The notes under the pieces are model-generated. The model ran no database searches. It was given only the letters and a program-made list of their open reading frames with translations, and was not told the origin of the DNA. Of a stretch of DNA of 64,000 bases, positions 46,601 through 56,442 are shown piece after piece (positions within the stretch are counted from its first letter, which is position 1; every line of letters starts with the position of its first letter). The translations under genes and the position numbers were made by a program. Source of the DNA: Asterias amurensis (Eukaryota > Echinodermata > Asteroidea > Forcipulatida > Asteriidae); contig NC_092654.1 in the NCBI RefSeq assembly GCF_032118995.1, forward strand, positions 8,874,284 through 8,938,283, read 5' to 3'.

Positions 46601-49600
46601 GATTTTATAAAGCATCTGAAAGTACAAAAATTTGTGCAACAAGGGTGTTTTTCTATCATATCTCTTGCAACTTCGACGACCAATTGAGTCCAAATTTTCA
46701 CAGATTTGTTATTTTATGCATATGTTGGGATACACCAAGTGAAAATACTGGTCTTTTAACAATTAATAAAGGTGTCCAGGGTTTGATTTTACAAAGAGTT
46801 AGTCCTAGGAGATATTGAAAACCTAAGTCCTAAGTTAGGACGAGTAACTTGTCAAAACTCGAAATAAGACTCTAGCCTTAACTCTTTGTGAAATCCACCC
46901 CAGTGCCTTTAAATATTTGTATATTATTTTGATTTGAAACAGGTGACTTGGAGGTAAATAGGCTGCTGGGTGAAATTGATGAGACATGCAACACTCTCCC
47001 ATACACAACACAGAAGCAGCTATTAGACCTAAACACGGAGGTCCTGCTAGCATTCCAGCCTCTGCAATCTGAGAATAGTCAGCTTCGAAGACGCCTTCGC
47101 ATCGTCAATCATCAACTAAAGAGGCGTGAGACGATCGAGAAGGACAAGACTGACGCAGCGACGGTCAGCTTAGAATGTGAGCTTGTAAATTCAATCTCTA
47201 GATCTGTAAAAATAAAATCAGGAAAATAATAGTACATAATTGGTCAGATTAAAGACACTGGACACTATTGGTAATTGTCAAAGACCAGTCTTCTCACTTG
47301 GTGTATCTCAACATAAGTATAAAATAACAAACATGTGAAAATTTGAGCTCAATTGGGCGTCGATGTTGTGAGATAATAATGCAAGAAAAAACACCCTTGT
47401 TACACGAAGTGTGTGTTTTCAAATGCTTGATTTCGAGACCTCAAATTCTAAACTTGAGGTCTCAAAATCAAATTTGTGGAAAATTACTTCTTTCTCGAAA
47501 ACTACTTTACTTTAGATGGAGCCATTTCTCACAATGTTTTATACCATCAACCTCTCCCCGTTACTCGTTACTAAGGAAGGATTTATGCTAATAATCATTT
47601 TGAGTAATTACCAATAGTGTCCACTGCCTTTAAGGGATGTATTTTATTAATCATTGTCATTGAAAGTTATCATAACTGAAATGAAATTATCATAAATTGT
47701 TTTGGGGATTAAGATTATTTTGTTTTTTTAAATCCACAAATAATGAAGATGTGACCTACATGTTATCTTAGCTAACATAACTAAGTTGTGTTTCACTCCC
47801 AAGCTAGGAGCTTCTTCAGACTGGTGACCATGTCTAATGCTAAACTGCCTTGTTTACCCCTTTTTTGTGGTCATAGAGGGCGTTGTAGGCACGTTTGGGA
47901 CTAGTTGATCATAAATGTTCTGGAACTTGCATGCCCCGTCGTCTTAGAAAGTGTTCTACCCCTGCATCTGATGCAAATTAAAAAATCATTCCTCCATTAC
48001 TGAGCAACACAAGTCTGCCGTTACCGACCACGTTGCAGCCACCACCCACACAATAAAGTGGCCGATGCCATGGTCTGACACAGAACCTTGCAAAACCACT
48101 AGATGGCTTAGGGAGGCCATTTGGATCAGACGCAGGGGGGAAGAACACTCTCAACAAAGATCTTTGGGCATAGAAACTCCAGAACATTTATGACCAATTA
48201 GTCCACACCAGGCCCACAATGCCCTCTATGACCATCAAGAAAGGGTAAAAAAAGGCAGCTAAGCATTGGATATGGTCACCAGTCTGAAGAAGCTCCTAGC
48301 TTAGGAGTGAAATTGCAGAACTAAAATAATCCACATTATATTTGAAATTGAAAAAATGAACCTCTTAATCCATGATTATAAACAATCCAGATGATTTTAT
48401 TAAATTAATTCTCTTTTTTTTGTTTTACACCCAAGTGCTGACAACTCAGGCTCTCAACGCCAATCTTCAAAAACAGCTTCGGGAGGAGAGGCGAGAAAAA
48501 GAGGAACTTCTGAAATCCAAACTTGAACTGAGTAAAACACTGGATGAGAAGGAACAACAGCACAAGGATATGCTCAGGATCATGGACGACAAGGTTTGAG
48601 GACATCTGACAATAATTTGTTTTCAGAAAAAAAAACGTTTCCACCAGCTTTATCCCTTAACCCTTTCATGCCTCATTTATGTTTATTGATAAATTGATCG
48701 TCTGTTCACATGAGCTTCTTACTTGTTTAATATGATGAACTTCTTACTTGTTTAATATGCAAATGGCAACCCCCCCCCCCCAAACCCCCCCCCCCAAAAA
48801 AAAAAAAAAAACAGGACACAATGTCACCCTTAATAGATCTGTTTTCCCATTCTGAAAACTATGTGGCTGTGCAGTCTTTATTTTTCCTTTTACAATATGT
48901 GGCTGTGCAGTCTTTATTTTTCCTTTTACAATATGTGGCTGTGCAGTCTTTATTTTTCCTTTTACAATATGTGGCTGTGCAGTCTTTATTTTTCCTTTTA
49001 CAATATGTGGCTGTGCAGTCTTTATTTTTCCTTTTACAATATGTGGCTGTGCAGTCTTTATTTTTCCTTTTACAATATGTGGCTGTGCAGTCTTTATTTT
49101 TCCTTTTACAATATGTGGCTGTGCAGTCTTTATTTTTCCTTTTACAATATGTGGCTGTGCAGTCTTTATTTTTCCTTTTACAATATGTGGCTGTGCAGTC
49201 TTTATTTTTCCTTTTACAATATGTGGCTGTGCAGTCTTTATTTTTCCTTTTACAATATGTGGCTGTGCAGTCTTTATTTTTCCTTTTACAATATGTGGCT
49301 GTGCAGTCTTTATTTTTCCTTTTACAATATGTGGCTGTGCAGTCTTTATTTTTTCTTTTACAACTATTTTTCTTGAAGTGATGTATATGAGTGCTTTATA
49401 AGAAGCCACTATCGTTAATAACAGAATGGTTTCAAGTCTTGATTCGTTTGTATTACTCACTAGGACACAAATTTGCTGAAATCTCGCCAGGATTGCATCA
49501 AGGAGTTACAAGAGTTGCGTAGTACGCGTACCGACTTGCAATCGCGCATCGGCTACCTTGAGCTACAGGTAGAGGGCACCAACAAAGAAACTAAAATCCT

Positions 49601-52600
49601 GCAACTGAGTCTGGATCAGCGAGATAAGGAGATTACAAGATTGAAGAATCTTACACAGTGAGTACATTCTGTCCAGATGGATCGTTCAGATTGCTGTAGG
49701 TTTAATCATAGCCTCAAATCCCTAAGCCTAGGATTAAATCTTCTTTAAAGGCAGTGGACACTATTGGTAATTACTGAAAATAATTATTAGCATAGAACCT
49801 TTCTTGGTGATGAGTAATGGGGAGAGGTTGATTCCTAAACATTGTGAGAAACAGCTCCCTCTGAAGTGACGTAGTTTTCGAGAAAGAAGTAATTTTCCAC
49901 GAATTTGATTTCGAGACCTTAGAATTAGATTTTGAGGTCCAGAAATCAAGCATCCGAAAGCACAACTTTGTGTGACAAGGGTGTTTTTTCTTTCATTATT
50001 ATCTTGCAACTTCGACGACCATTTGAGCTCAAATTTTCACAGGTTTGTTATTCTATGCATAAGTTGAGATACATGATGTGAGTAGACTGGTCTTTGACAA
50101 ATACCAATAGTGTCCAGTGTCTTTAAGGATTAGTTGCCTCTGTGTGACCATCTTGAAAATAATTGTATCCACAGCAATGTTTTTGCTTGGTCCAAGTGCA
50201 CCATCTAAAGGCGCTAGGATGTGCTAACATGCCTGTGTGCATTGGACCACATTGCCTCGGATCGGACACGTGGGTCTATAAAAAGCGGTTGTAACCGTTT
50301 GTTATGAAATGCATATGTTTTAAAAGTAGCATACACTGATCCACACAAATATGCCTCGAAATTGGTGGTTTTCCTTTTGCTTTGCGAACTAACATGGTCG
50401 ACCATGTATGGCCGACTGTGTTAGTCGACAAGGTAAAAGAAAAACCACGCAATTTCAAGGATATTTGTGTGGATCATTGTATTCTACTTTTTAAACATCT
50501 TTCCAACCTTATGCATTTTATAACAAACGATTAAAAATGCTTTTCAAAGACCAACTCGACCGGTCCAAGGCAACGTGTTCCTTCAAAGTTGGTGAGTTTA
50601 TTCCTGTACAATTTGAAGTAATGTACATCTGACCAGATTGGTCCCAAGAATGTTTGAAGGTGCTTTGTTTTTGATGGATTGCCAATCCAGGGTGATTATC
50701 TCTAGGCAGGGAGAATGATCCTTAAAGGAACATTACAGAATTGGTAAGAAATAAATTGTGAAGATCACAGATTTACATAAAACTTACACGGTCTATGATG
50801 ATGATAGTTGAAAACATCCCTTGAAATATTTCTATCTGAAATGTCATATTTGATGAGAAATAAATAGACTAACTTTGCGTTTGGAGTTTATCGCTCAGTG
50901 AGCGTTTTATTCATTTTGTTTTGGCATCGATACAATGCAATATTTGTAATCGGTTTTTCACTATTTTCTCGTGACCCAGATGGCCGAACGATCTCAAACT
51001 TCTACAAGTTTGTCAATTTATGTACATGGTGGATTTTATAAAGTGCTTACACTGCCAGCAACTGTTTTGTTTGCAAAAACTTATTCTGTAATGTTCCTTT
51101 AATTAGAATACACAATCTGAGAACCGCTACTACCGTTAAGGCTTCTCAGATTCAAATTTTGGGGGATAAAAAGTGTTATATTTTTCCATAACTACACTAC
51201 TGAAATGTGAAATACTTCTCAAAATTCATTATACTATCCAAAGCTACTGTACTCCTTACCACATTAATTTTAAAGGCAGTGGACACTATTGGTAATTACT
51301 CAAAATAATTATTAGCATAGAACCTTTCTTGGTGACGAGTGATGGGGAGAGGTTGATGGTATAAAACATTGTGAGAAACGGCTCCCTCTGAAGTGCCATA
51401 GTTTTCGAGAAAGAAGTAATTTTCCACGAATTTGATTTCGAGACCTCGGATTTAAACATTGAGGTCTCGAAATCAACCATCAATTTCGTGTGACAGGGGT
51501 GTTTTTTCTTTCATTATTATCTTGCACATTCGATGACCGATTGAGCTCAAATTTTCACAGGTTTGTTATTTTGTGCATATGTTGAGATACAACAACTGTG
51601 AAGGCTAGTCTTTGACAATTACCAATAGTGTCCACTGCCTTTAAGAGTGATTACCAAACGGATACCGACCCTTTTTAACAAGGTCGTTATGATTTGTTGT
51701 TGTCTCTTCAAGGAGTCTTCATGAGCAGTTGAGGAAACTTCCACAGCCAGGAAATGAAGTTGACTCATCTTTAAAGACATTGGATGGCATCAGTCTACAG
51801 AGAATGAATCGACTGCTCATGTCTAGGTCAGTGGAGTTCTACTTTTGTAAATCTTAATGTGATGTGATCAAGCAGAATGAGTCGTTTGTGGACCCAGGTG
51901 TTTTGTAAAACATTTGAAAATAGTCTAGACCAGATTTCCAAAAAGGGCTCTAGTTAAGGAAGTGAGCGGCATTTGTGAGTAAAAGTTGGTAACATACCTG
52001 ATTTAACTAATTTGGGGGTGTTGAATCCGAAAATGGTGGATACCAAGGCTAACTGTTAGTCCTTCACCCTGAAAAATCAAATTTAAAACAATACAGAAAA
52101 CCTAGCAGACGACAGACTTCTCACGTGAAAAATAGTCAGGTTCTGCTGTGGTTCCATATTGATGTTGTCAGGATACCATACAGGGCAGGTACCCGGGTGC
52201 AGGTCAGGTATCTGTAACAAACTTTTGATTGTACTGGATAGATGTGCAATCAAATTGCACTTTCTGAGGGACCAACAGGTGCTTTCAATGTCAATTTGAA
52301 AGTATTTGAGTTGGTGTTTTTTCTAATAAAGAGTTATTTATTATTTGAACATAATTTCTCTGTTGTTAAAAGCACAAACCGTTGATTATTTTCTCTTATA
52401 ATGTAGGCCTACACTAATAAACAGGTAGGCCTACCAGGTGTAGTCTAGACTCAACAATCATACAGAAAATTGTATTGTATATCAACTTTTCAGTGCTCCC
52501 TGTTTTTGAGTAGGTTAGCTTTTAGTGTTCACACTCATGGCTTGAAATTATCTTACCAGTCAAAACATTTGATTTTAGAGGATTTTAAAGTAACTCATTT

Positions 52601-55467
52601 TTCGATTACAATCCTCCCCCGTTTTAGAAAGTATTCTCCACAATTGACGAACCAGTCTAACTGTTGTAGGCTAACAATTGAAAAAATAAATTCCAGTTTG
52701 TTTGTTTGTTGGCAGTATAACGCATTGTTAGTCGTGTTTGTACACACACGGACAAATTGCACACTAGAAGACGATAGTAAGATTCAGAAACATAGGACAA
52801 CAAAATATGTATCCCCTCTATTGACAAAACAATCCACCCCTCTCTTTTCAGCTGGCTGTGAAGAACAAGGAAAAAACAAATATCTCTTTATTCATTATTA
52901 CCGCTCAATTCACAAGTATAGACTCCTACTTTATTTTTGTAAGTCAGCTAGCACGGTTCCCAGCAATGAATCATTCATGAAAGGTGTGTGTTTCTTCGAT
53001 ATTAGCAATCACAGTTTGGAGTACAAACTGAGGCAAATTGTTTTGCTAAACAAAAAAGCTTAAGTCAAAAGACTGTTTTAATTTTGGCCAAGTACACCAG
53101 ACTCTTACTTTGTATCCCAGCAATATTTTATTTGGGAAGAACAACAGGAGTTTAAACTTTTAAAACCAACTTCAAGAAAATTCTTAAACTCCCCAAAAAT
53201 GAAAATAGTAAGTTAAAAATGGACCTAATCGTAAAAATGTCTAATACCCAGTGGACTTCTTTGCAATGTGATAGTATATGATTTTTGATTTAGATGACTC
53301 TGTACATGTTATAGTATAGGATGCTGGAAAGGATGACATACACTGAAAAGAAGATGCCTCCTTGCACCAAGCTGTTGTATGTGTTTCAGTGTTGTTTCAG
53401 TACTACAAGGATACCTTCTCCGGTATACTTCTATCATAATACAACATAAAATCAGGTTAACTTTAGGAAAAACACTATTGGATTTTAGGAAATATCAGCT
53501 TGAATGGAATGCTTTGATGCGTCAATTCCATAGTAGAGGCATTTTTGTAATGTCATGTAACTGTATCTCCCCAAAGGAAATTAACATGTTTGTAAAATTA
53601 TATGTTTGCTCATCAGTTTCCTGTTTTTTTTAGCAAGTCACTATTCAATCGAATTGCAATGTGTTGTGTACTATTAATTCTGTATTTTCTTTTATAGAAA
53701 TGTCTCTGTAAGGACAGGGATGGGAGCCCAAATACTACAAAACATTTGTTTATAATTTATATACATTGGGTTATTTATTGGACATAATATTAAGTGACAT
53801 CAACTGAAACACTTCAAAATATCGCTTGATTTTCGCACTCTAAGTATCTTGAACTATTCTGACCAAAAAAAAGCTGACATACAAAAATAAAGTAGGAGTC
53901 TATACTTGTGGATTGAGCGGTAATAATGAATAAAGAGATATTTGTTTTTTCCTTCTTCTTCACACCCAGCTGAAAAGAGAGGGGTGGATTGTTTTATCAA
54001 TGGAGGGGATACATATTTTGTTGTCCTTTGTTTCTGAATCTTACTATCGTCTTCTTGTGTGAAATTTGTCCGTGTGTACAAACACGACTAACAATGCGTT
54101 AAACTGCCAACAAACAAACAAACTGGATTTTTTTTCAATTGTTAGCCTACAACAGTTAGATTGGTTCGTAAACTGTGGAGAATACTTTTTTAAACGAGGG
54201 AGAATTGTAATCGAAAAATTAGTTACTTTAAAATCCTTTAAAATCAAGTTCACAGATTTACAAATAACCTACAGGGTTTACAGTAAGGTAATGGTGAAAG
54301 ACTTCCCTTGAAATATTATTCCATGAAATGCTTTACTTTTTGAGAAACTATTAAAACAATTATAAATTCTCGATATCTAGAATTATGGATTTATTTTAAA
54401 CACATGTCATGACATGATTGAGCCCTAAATTTTCATAGGTTTTTTATTTTATACATTAGTTGTGATACACGAAGTGGTGCCTTTGGACAATACTTTTTAC
54501 CGAAAGTGTCCAATGGCTTTAAATGAAAACCTTAGGCTTCAATAATTGTCTTTAGGTTCTTTGAAAAATCTTATGAAGTAAACTTTTTATTTTTTGTCAC
54601 TTTATCTTCAGAAGTCCAAAAGCAGATAAAGAGAATCAGCCTTGTTGGTCAGATGAGCAGTCATTATCCTTGATGCAGCCCTCTAAGATGTATCAACAAA
54701 TCAATACCAAACAAACCTCAGATCCAAAATCGGATCCCAATCCACCAAAAAACAACTTTGCAAAGTCTCCAAAATCACCTACAAAGAAGAAGAGTCCAAA
54801 TCGGCACGTCACATTTCAAAGGAGCACCGATGATGACAATCTGATCGCGAAAGACGTCAGTGGCTGGGCGAGGACAGATACACTCTGGAAAGGCCAGCAG
54901 ATTTCCACTGGGGATTTCGCCGCATCGGAAAGAAGCAGGCAACATACTCTGGATGTTCCACATGAAACATCATCGACCACTGAGAAGAACCTCTCTAAAT
55001 GGTTGAGTCCAATACCTGAAGACCTTGACGCTACGCAGTTAGCAGGTGCGTCCGCAAGACAGCTCATTAAAGGCAATTATGTCTCATTGAGAGAAGGAGC
55101 ATCTCAACAATCCGAAGCTAAGACACTTCAAGATCCTTATCAACGTGAAGATGATGACTTTGTTGGATCCATAGTGGAGCAAACCAATAAGCCATATGAT
55201 TACCCCGTTCGAGAGAAATCTCATTCAGCATCGGAAGACAATTCCAGACCCAAGTCCGACTTCCAATCCCCTATCCGACTTAGACCGTACAAATATCCCC
55301 ATGAGGTGTTGTCTAAGGTCGAGACAGGGTCAGTTGTTTCGGATTCTACCATGTCGTCCGTAACTTCTCAGTATGAAGCTCAGTTTCAAATGGGGCTCAG
55401 GAATCTGGATTCGGAGATTGGAAAATTGCAAGCTAGTCTGAAATATTCCAACTTCAAGTCTTTATAG
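37603..55467 (+). CDS. CCDC14: Coiled-coil protein, probable CCDC14 orthologue (12 exons, 1180 aa)
   Basis: Exons 37603-37625, 39212-39281, 40474-40529, 41822-41988, 42980-43285, 44250-45470, 45846-45989, 46943-47176, 48436-48593, 49464-49657, 51713-51826 and 54612-55467 join in frame (3543 bases). The segment SGFSLYSSDSTD followed by NRGLNRCAKLLANML (about 64-96) matches my memory of a conserved block in CCDC14, where a short Ser/Asp motif precedes a GLDRCAALL helix. About 100-615 is low-complexity, rich in Ser, Gln and Lys. About 615-900 is predicted coiled coil (KYLIRELQAVLADH, NANLQKQLREERREKEELLK). The last 286 codons are Ser-rich with a final helix (GLRNLDSEIGKLQASLKYS). CCDC14 acts at centriolar satellites and limits centriole duplication. 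The junction between 47176 and 48436 has an equally in-frame alternative (47182 to 48450). The exon at 41822 could start 18 bases later. Confidence 0.75.
37870..38390 (-). mobile_element. LINE 3' end (end of the reverse-transcriptase ORF), truncated
   Basis: On the minus strand the peptide LKVQRRATKLVPSLREKTYE...LDLFPLEVRRVRGDLIETFK...LFKKRLNKGVNLRKHFFTQR is the usual C-terminal segment after the reverse-transcriptase core of CR1/Jockey-type LINEs. The frame then shifts once (near 38040), and the true end continues as KNSFDKYLNENGYGALKG. A short 3' UTR ends in a repeated taagtg tail at 37880-37900. The 5' part is missing, as is usual for these elements. It lies in intron 1 of the CCDC14-like gene. 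Confidence 0.85.
38768..38947. repeat. Near-perfect 180-base palindrome, recent insertion
   Basis: The two arms, about 85 bases each (aataagcccattcgctattg...gttactgctgacaacgcaatttg), differ at only a few bases and meet at gacaatacccgggtttattgtc. It interrupts the sequence gatacctcaccatgcaatgcctc, which is intact at 27035 and 43687. Confidence 0.93.
39361..39490 (+). ncRNA. Hammerhead-ribozyme-like core in a Penelope-linked fragment
   Basis: From 39362 the sequence reads CTGACGA, a hairpin with six-pair stem GACTAG/CTAGTC, then GAAAC. This is the hammerhead order CUGANGA, stem II, GAAA. It is followed by the tagtagtcccagcc repeat body. Hammerhead motifs are a known feature of Penelope-like elements. 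Cleavage activity was not shown; the flanking stems are weak here. Confidence 0.6.
39495..39885 (+). repeat. MITE family 1 copy, complete
   Basis: Starts agttaaagacactggccact and ends accaatagtgtccactgcctttaa. It inserted directly beside or into the Penelope-linked fragment, cutting it off after cttctgcccgggtt. Confidence 0.9.
39930..40091 (+). repeat. SINE-A tail, interrupted by a Penelope-like insertion
   Basis: Reads gcgccgtagcaccttgtaaa...tataaggtgctacataattg...gcgctatataagactttgatatt. The end gactttgatatt is repeated at 40353 after the inserted element. Confidence 0.85.
40092..40352 (-). mobile_element. Short Penelope-like fragment with hammerhead-like core, flanked by a target duplication
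   Basis: About 260 bases lie between two copies of gactttgatattatt. On the minus strand the piece ends with an outer stem GCCT/AGGC around CTGAAGA, a hairpin (GGTCC/GGATC) and GAAAGC at 40116-40154. This is the same architecture as other Penelope-linked cores in this window. No protein-coding part is left. Confidence 0.6.
40714..41093 (-). repeat. MITE family 1 copy, complete
   Basis: Starts ttaaaggcagtgaacactat and ends ccaatagtgtccagagtctt. It lies in intron 3 of the CCDC14-like gene. Confidence 0.88.
41094..41300 (+). repeat. tRNA-headed SINE copy
   Basis: Starts ggcgtcatggccgaatggtc, then has a B-box-like taggttcaaaccttggc, cacttgtgtccttgagccgg and ttgcttctctccacccagga. It abuts the preceding MITE. 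Confidence 0.75.
41386..41748. repeat. MITE family 3 copy, complete
   Basis: Starts ttaaaggaacacgttgcctg and ends ggcaacgtgttcctttaa, with the central ggccatttatgggagtcaaa palindrome. It ends about 75 bases before coding exon 4 of the CCDC14-like gene. Confidence 0.92.
42085..42310 (+). repeat. Repeat family 8 copy
   Basis: Pairs with 20418-20628 in inverted orientation; ends in cgcgcgtgcaaggggtcagt. Confidence 0.7.
42580..42930 (+). repeat. Penelope-linked repeat with worn hammerhead-like core
   Basis: A worn relative of the core (ctgacaatgacaagagcaag...gtagtcaaaatgttgagacc) is followed by the tagtcccggctgacttccta body and gatacctcatcatgtaatgc end found at 26815, 39361 and 43380. Confidence 0.6.
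43380..43720 (-). mobile_element. Penelope-linked repeat with well-closed hammerhead-like core
   Basis: On the minus strand 43675-43630 reads GGTCTC, CTGACGA, the hairpin GACTAG/CTAGTC, GAAAC, GTT, GAGACC. The outer GGTCTC/GAGACC pairs fully, giving a compact two-stem motif with the conserved hammerhead residues. The rest (43390-43600) is the shared body with tagtagtccagtctattttc. It lies in intron 5 of the CCDC14-like gene. Confidence 0.65.
43738..43985 (+). mobile_element. Probable LINE 3' UTR piece with CAAA tail
   Basis: Ends ttgttgttgtacaaatggaa, then AAATAAA and a run of CAAA units, the usual 3' end of a LINE. Its first 130 bases are an open frame behind a good acceptor (gtgcgtttcag at 43750) and could mimic an exon of the CCDC14-like gene. 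No convincing in-phase donor follows. Confidence 0.5.
45500..45583 (+). repeat. SINE-A middle fragment
   Basis: Matches the segment ggccgttggtcccatgtgtt...aaagaacccagtgc of the full copies. Confidence 0.65.
45600..45750 (+). repeat. MITE family 2 right half
   Basis: Runs from ggttttcccattattttctc to aaagggtccaatggcttcaa. The left half is lost. Confidence 0.75.
45751..45789 (-). repeat. Hammerhead-like fold, altered core (family T)
   Basis: Minus strand: outer stem near GCCT/ACGC, core variant, hairpin GACTC/GGGT, then GAAAC. Outer pairing is poorer than in the other copies. Confidence 0.4.
46225..46385. repeat. Palindromic CpG-rich element
   Basis: Inverted motifs gtcgcgcaatgg / ccatggcgcgac and ttgacgcacaataaa / ttgtgttgcgcgtcaa suggest a short MITE. 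Single copy in the window. Confidence 0.5.
46452..46772 (-). repeat. MITE family 1 copy, diverged, alternative centre
   Basis: Starts aaaaggcattattggtaatt. The centre is agaagactttaggtctgaag and the end tattaataaaggtgtccagg is worn. Confidence 0.7.
46778..46905. repeat. MITE family 4 copy
   Basis: Ends gggtttgattttacaaagag and ctctttgtgaaatccacccc. It ends 38 bases before coding exon 8 of the CCDC14-like gene. Confidence 0.8.
47251..47635 (+). repeat. MITE family 1 copy, complete
   Basis: Starts ttaaagacactggacactat and ends ccaatagtgtccactgcctttaa, about 75 bases after the donor at 47177. Confidence 0.92.
47785..48320. mobile_element. Inverted pair of Penelope-like 3' ends with hammerhead-like cores
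   Basis: About 195 bases at 47790-47985 are repeated inverted at 48125-48320. In the right arm the peptide EAIWIRRRGKNTLNKD...NIYDQLV resembles the end of the GIY-YIG region of Penelope-like elements. Each arm ends outward in CTGAAGA, a hairpin (CTCCTA/TAGGAG) and GAAA. It is a small broken fossil with both cores still readable, in the intron before coding exon 9. Confidence 0.65.
48766..48812 (+). repeat. Poly-C and poly-A runs
   Basis: Two C-runs followed by an A-run of about 17. Length here is likely to be unstable or mis-assembled. Confidence 0.8.
48860..49366 (+). repeat. 36-bp satellite array, 14 copies
   Basis: The unit is tatgtggctgtgcagtcttt then atttttccttttacaa. Thirteen copies are identical and the last has one C-to-T change. 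Because 36 is a multiple of three, both strands stay open and give artificial repeat peptides. It lies in intron 9 of the CCDC14-like gene, 267 bases after coding exon 9. Confidence 0.97.
49748..50126 (-). repeat. MITE family 1 copy, complete
   Basis: Starts ttaaaggcagtggacactat and ends ccaatagtgtccagtgtcttta. Confidence 0.92.
50242..50587. repeat. MITE family 3 copy, centre shortened
   Basis: Starts ggaccacattgcctcggatc and ends aaggcaacgtgttccttcaa. The inner arms are deleted to accatgtatggccgac. Confidence 0.88.
50722..51102. repeat. MITE family 6 copy (TIR ttaaaggaacattacagaat)
   Basis: Ends ttaaaggaacattacagaat and attctgtaatgttcctttaa. A second, similar copy lies at 57992. The interior has gatctcaaacttctacaagt, an echo of the shared segment in families 1 and 2. 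Confidence 0.9.
51272..51646 (-). repeat. MITE family 1 copy, complete
   Basis: Starts ttaaaggcagtggacactat and ends tagtgtccactgcctttaa, 67 bases before coding exon 11. Confidence 0.92.
52566..54246. repeat. Fold-back element: 380-base inverted arms around 920 bases
   Basis: The arm 52566-52946 is repeated inverted at 53871-54246, with roughly 90 percent identity by eye (for example ggacaacaaaatatgtatcc against its complement, and ccacccctctcttttcagct). The 920 bases between are AT-rich with no recognisable transposase. The right outer end abuts a truncated MITE family 2 piece. It lies in the last intron of the CCDC14-like gene. Confidence 0.85.
54246..54525 (+). repeat. MITE family 2 copy, left end lost
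   Basis: Continues from ttcacagatttacaaataac to aaagtgtccaatggctttaa. It was apparently cut by the adjacent fold-back element. Confidence 0.85.
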
Positions 55468-55480
55468 TTAGTACTATGTA

Positions 55481-55806
55481 TTTAAAGGCACTGGACACTA
55501 TTGGTAATTACTCAAAATAATTATTAGCATAAAACCTTACTTGGTAAGGAGTAATGGGGAGCTGTTGATTGTATATAACATTTGATTTTGAGACCTCAGG
55601 AAATTTAGATTTTGAGGTCTCGAAATCAAGCCTCTGAAAGCACACAACTTCGTGTTACAAGGGTGTTTTTTCTTTCATTTTATCTCGCAACTTCGACGAC
55701 CAAATGAGCTCAATTGTTCACCGTTTTGTTATTTGATCATATGTTGAGATACACCAAGTGAGAAGACTGGTCTTTGACAATTACCAATAGTGTCCAGTGA
55801 CTTTAG
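55481..55806 (-). repeat. MITE family 1 copy
   Basis: Starts 14 bases after the CCDC14-like stop codon (ttaaaggcactggacactat), so it lies in the 3' UTR or just downstream. Part of the left half is deleted. Confidence 0.88.
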
Positions 55807-55901
55807 TACCATGCTGGCGTGTGACTGTATACTTATTATTAGGTGTTAATTTTGCATCGGGGGTAATGAATATAATTTGTTCTTACCCTTACACCAACTT
55901 G

Positions 55902-56279
55902 TATTAAAGATGCTATGTCAGATTTTTGGCCGATTTGACCCAAAAATTTTGATTTAAAATTCAATAGGTACTTTGATGGGGTTTGAGAAAGTTACAAGCT
56001 TTCATTTGAGCCATTGCTCGAAAAAGACCACAAGTTATTAGTAGCAGTGAAATAAAGAGCTCAAAATTAGTCTTTGTCGGGATCCCGACAATATATCACG
56101 TGACCAATTCTTATGTGTTTTATAAGAAATGTTTTAATATTTTGTCATGGTTCCTGACTATTAAAAGTAAAAGTTAAACTTGTTTTCGTTAGAGCGGGTG
56201 ATACTCTTTGAAATACCATTCACTCAAAAAAATCTATTTTTTTATGTTTGGGGCCAAAAATCTGACAAAGCATCTTTAA
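55902..56279 (+). repeat. MITE family 7 copy
   Basis: Ends attaaagatgctatgtcaga and tctgacaaagcatctttaa. It is the partner of 3831-4209, with gtcgggatcccgac inside. Confidence 0.85.
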
Positions 56280-56430
56280 GCACTGTATACTCGGTCTTAC
56301 CCGAGTTCTGTGAACAAAATCCATGGCCAAATTATAAGTGGGATTCAAACCCGGGCTAGCTTGATGGTTAGTGGTAACTCTATGTAAAGGTTGTGGGCTC
56401 GAATCCCATCCAAGATTTGCCTGTGGAATT
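56275..56430 (-). repeat. SINE-C-related tRNA-like pieces
   Basis: Contains gcactgtatactcggtctta, gggattcaaacccgggc and, on the plus strand, gggctcgaatcccatcc: two opposed B-box-like motifs close together. Confidence 0.5.
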
Positions 56431-56442
56431 TCATACAAAACA

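Noticed and set aside
48860-49366. CRISPR array
   Set aside because: The repeats are directly adjacent with no spacers, and the DNA is animal.
48744-49460. Long open frames on both strands with 12-residue repeats
   Set aside because: They are products of the 36-bp satellite, whose period is a multiple of three. No codon-like variation between units.
52470-53063. 197-codon plus-strand frame
   Set aside because: It lies mostly in one arm of the fold-back element, with no start context or splice signals. It is kept only as an observation about the element.
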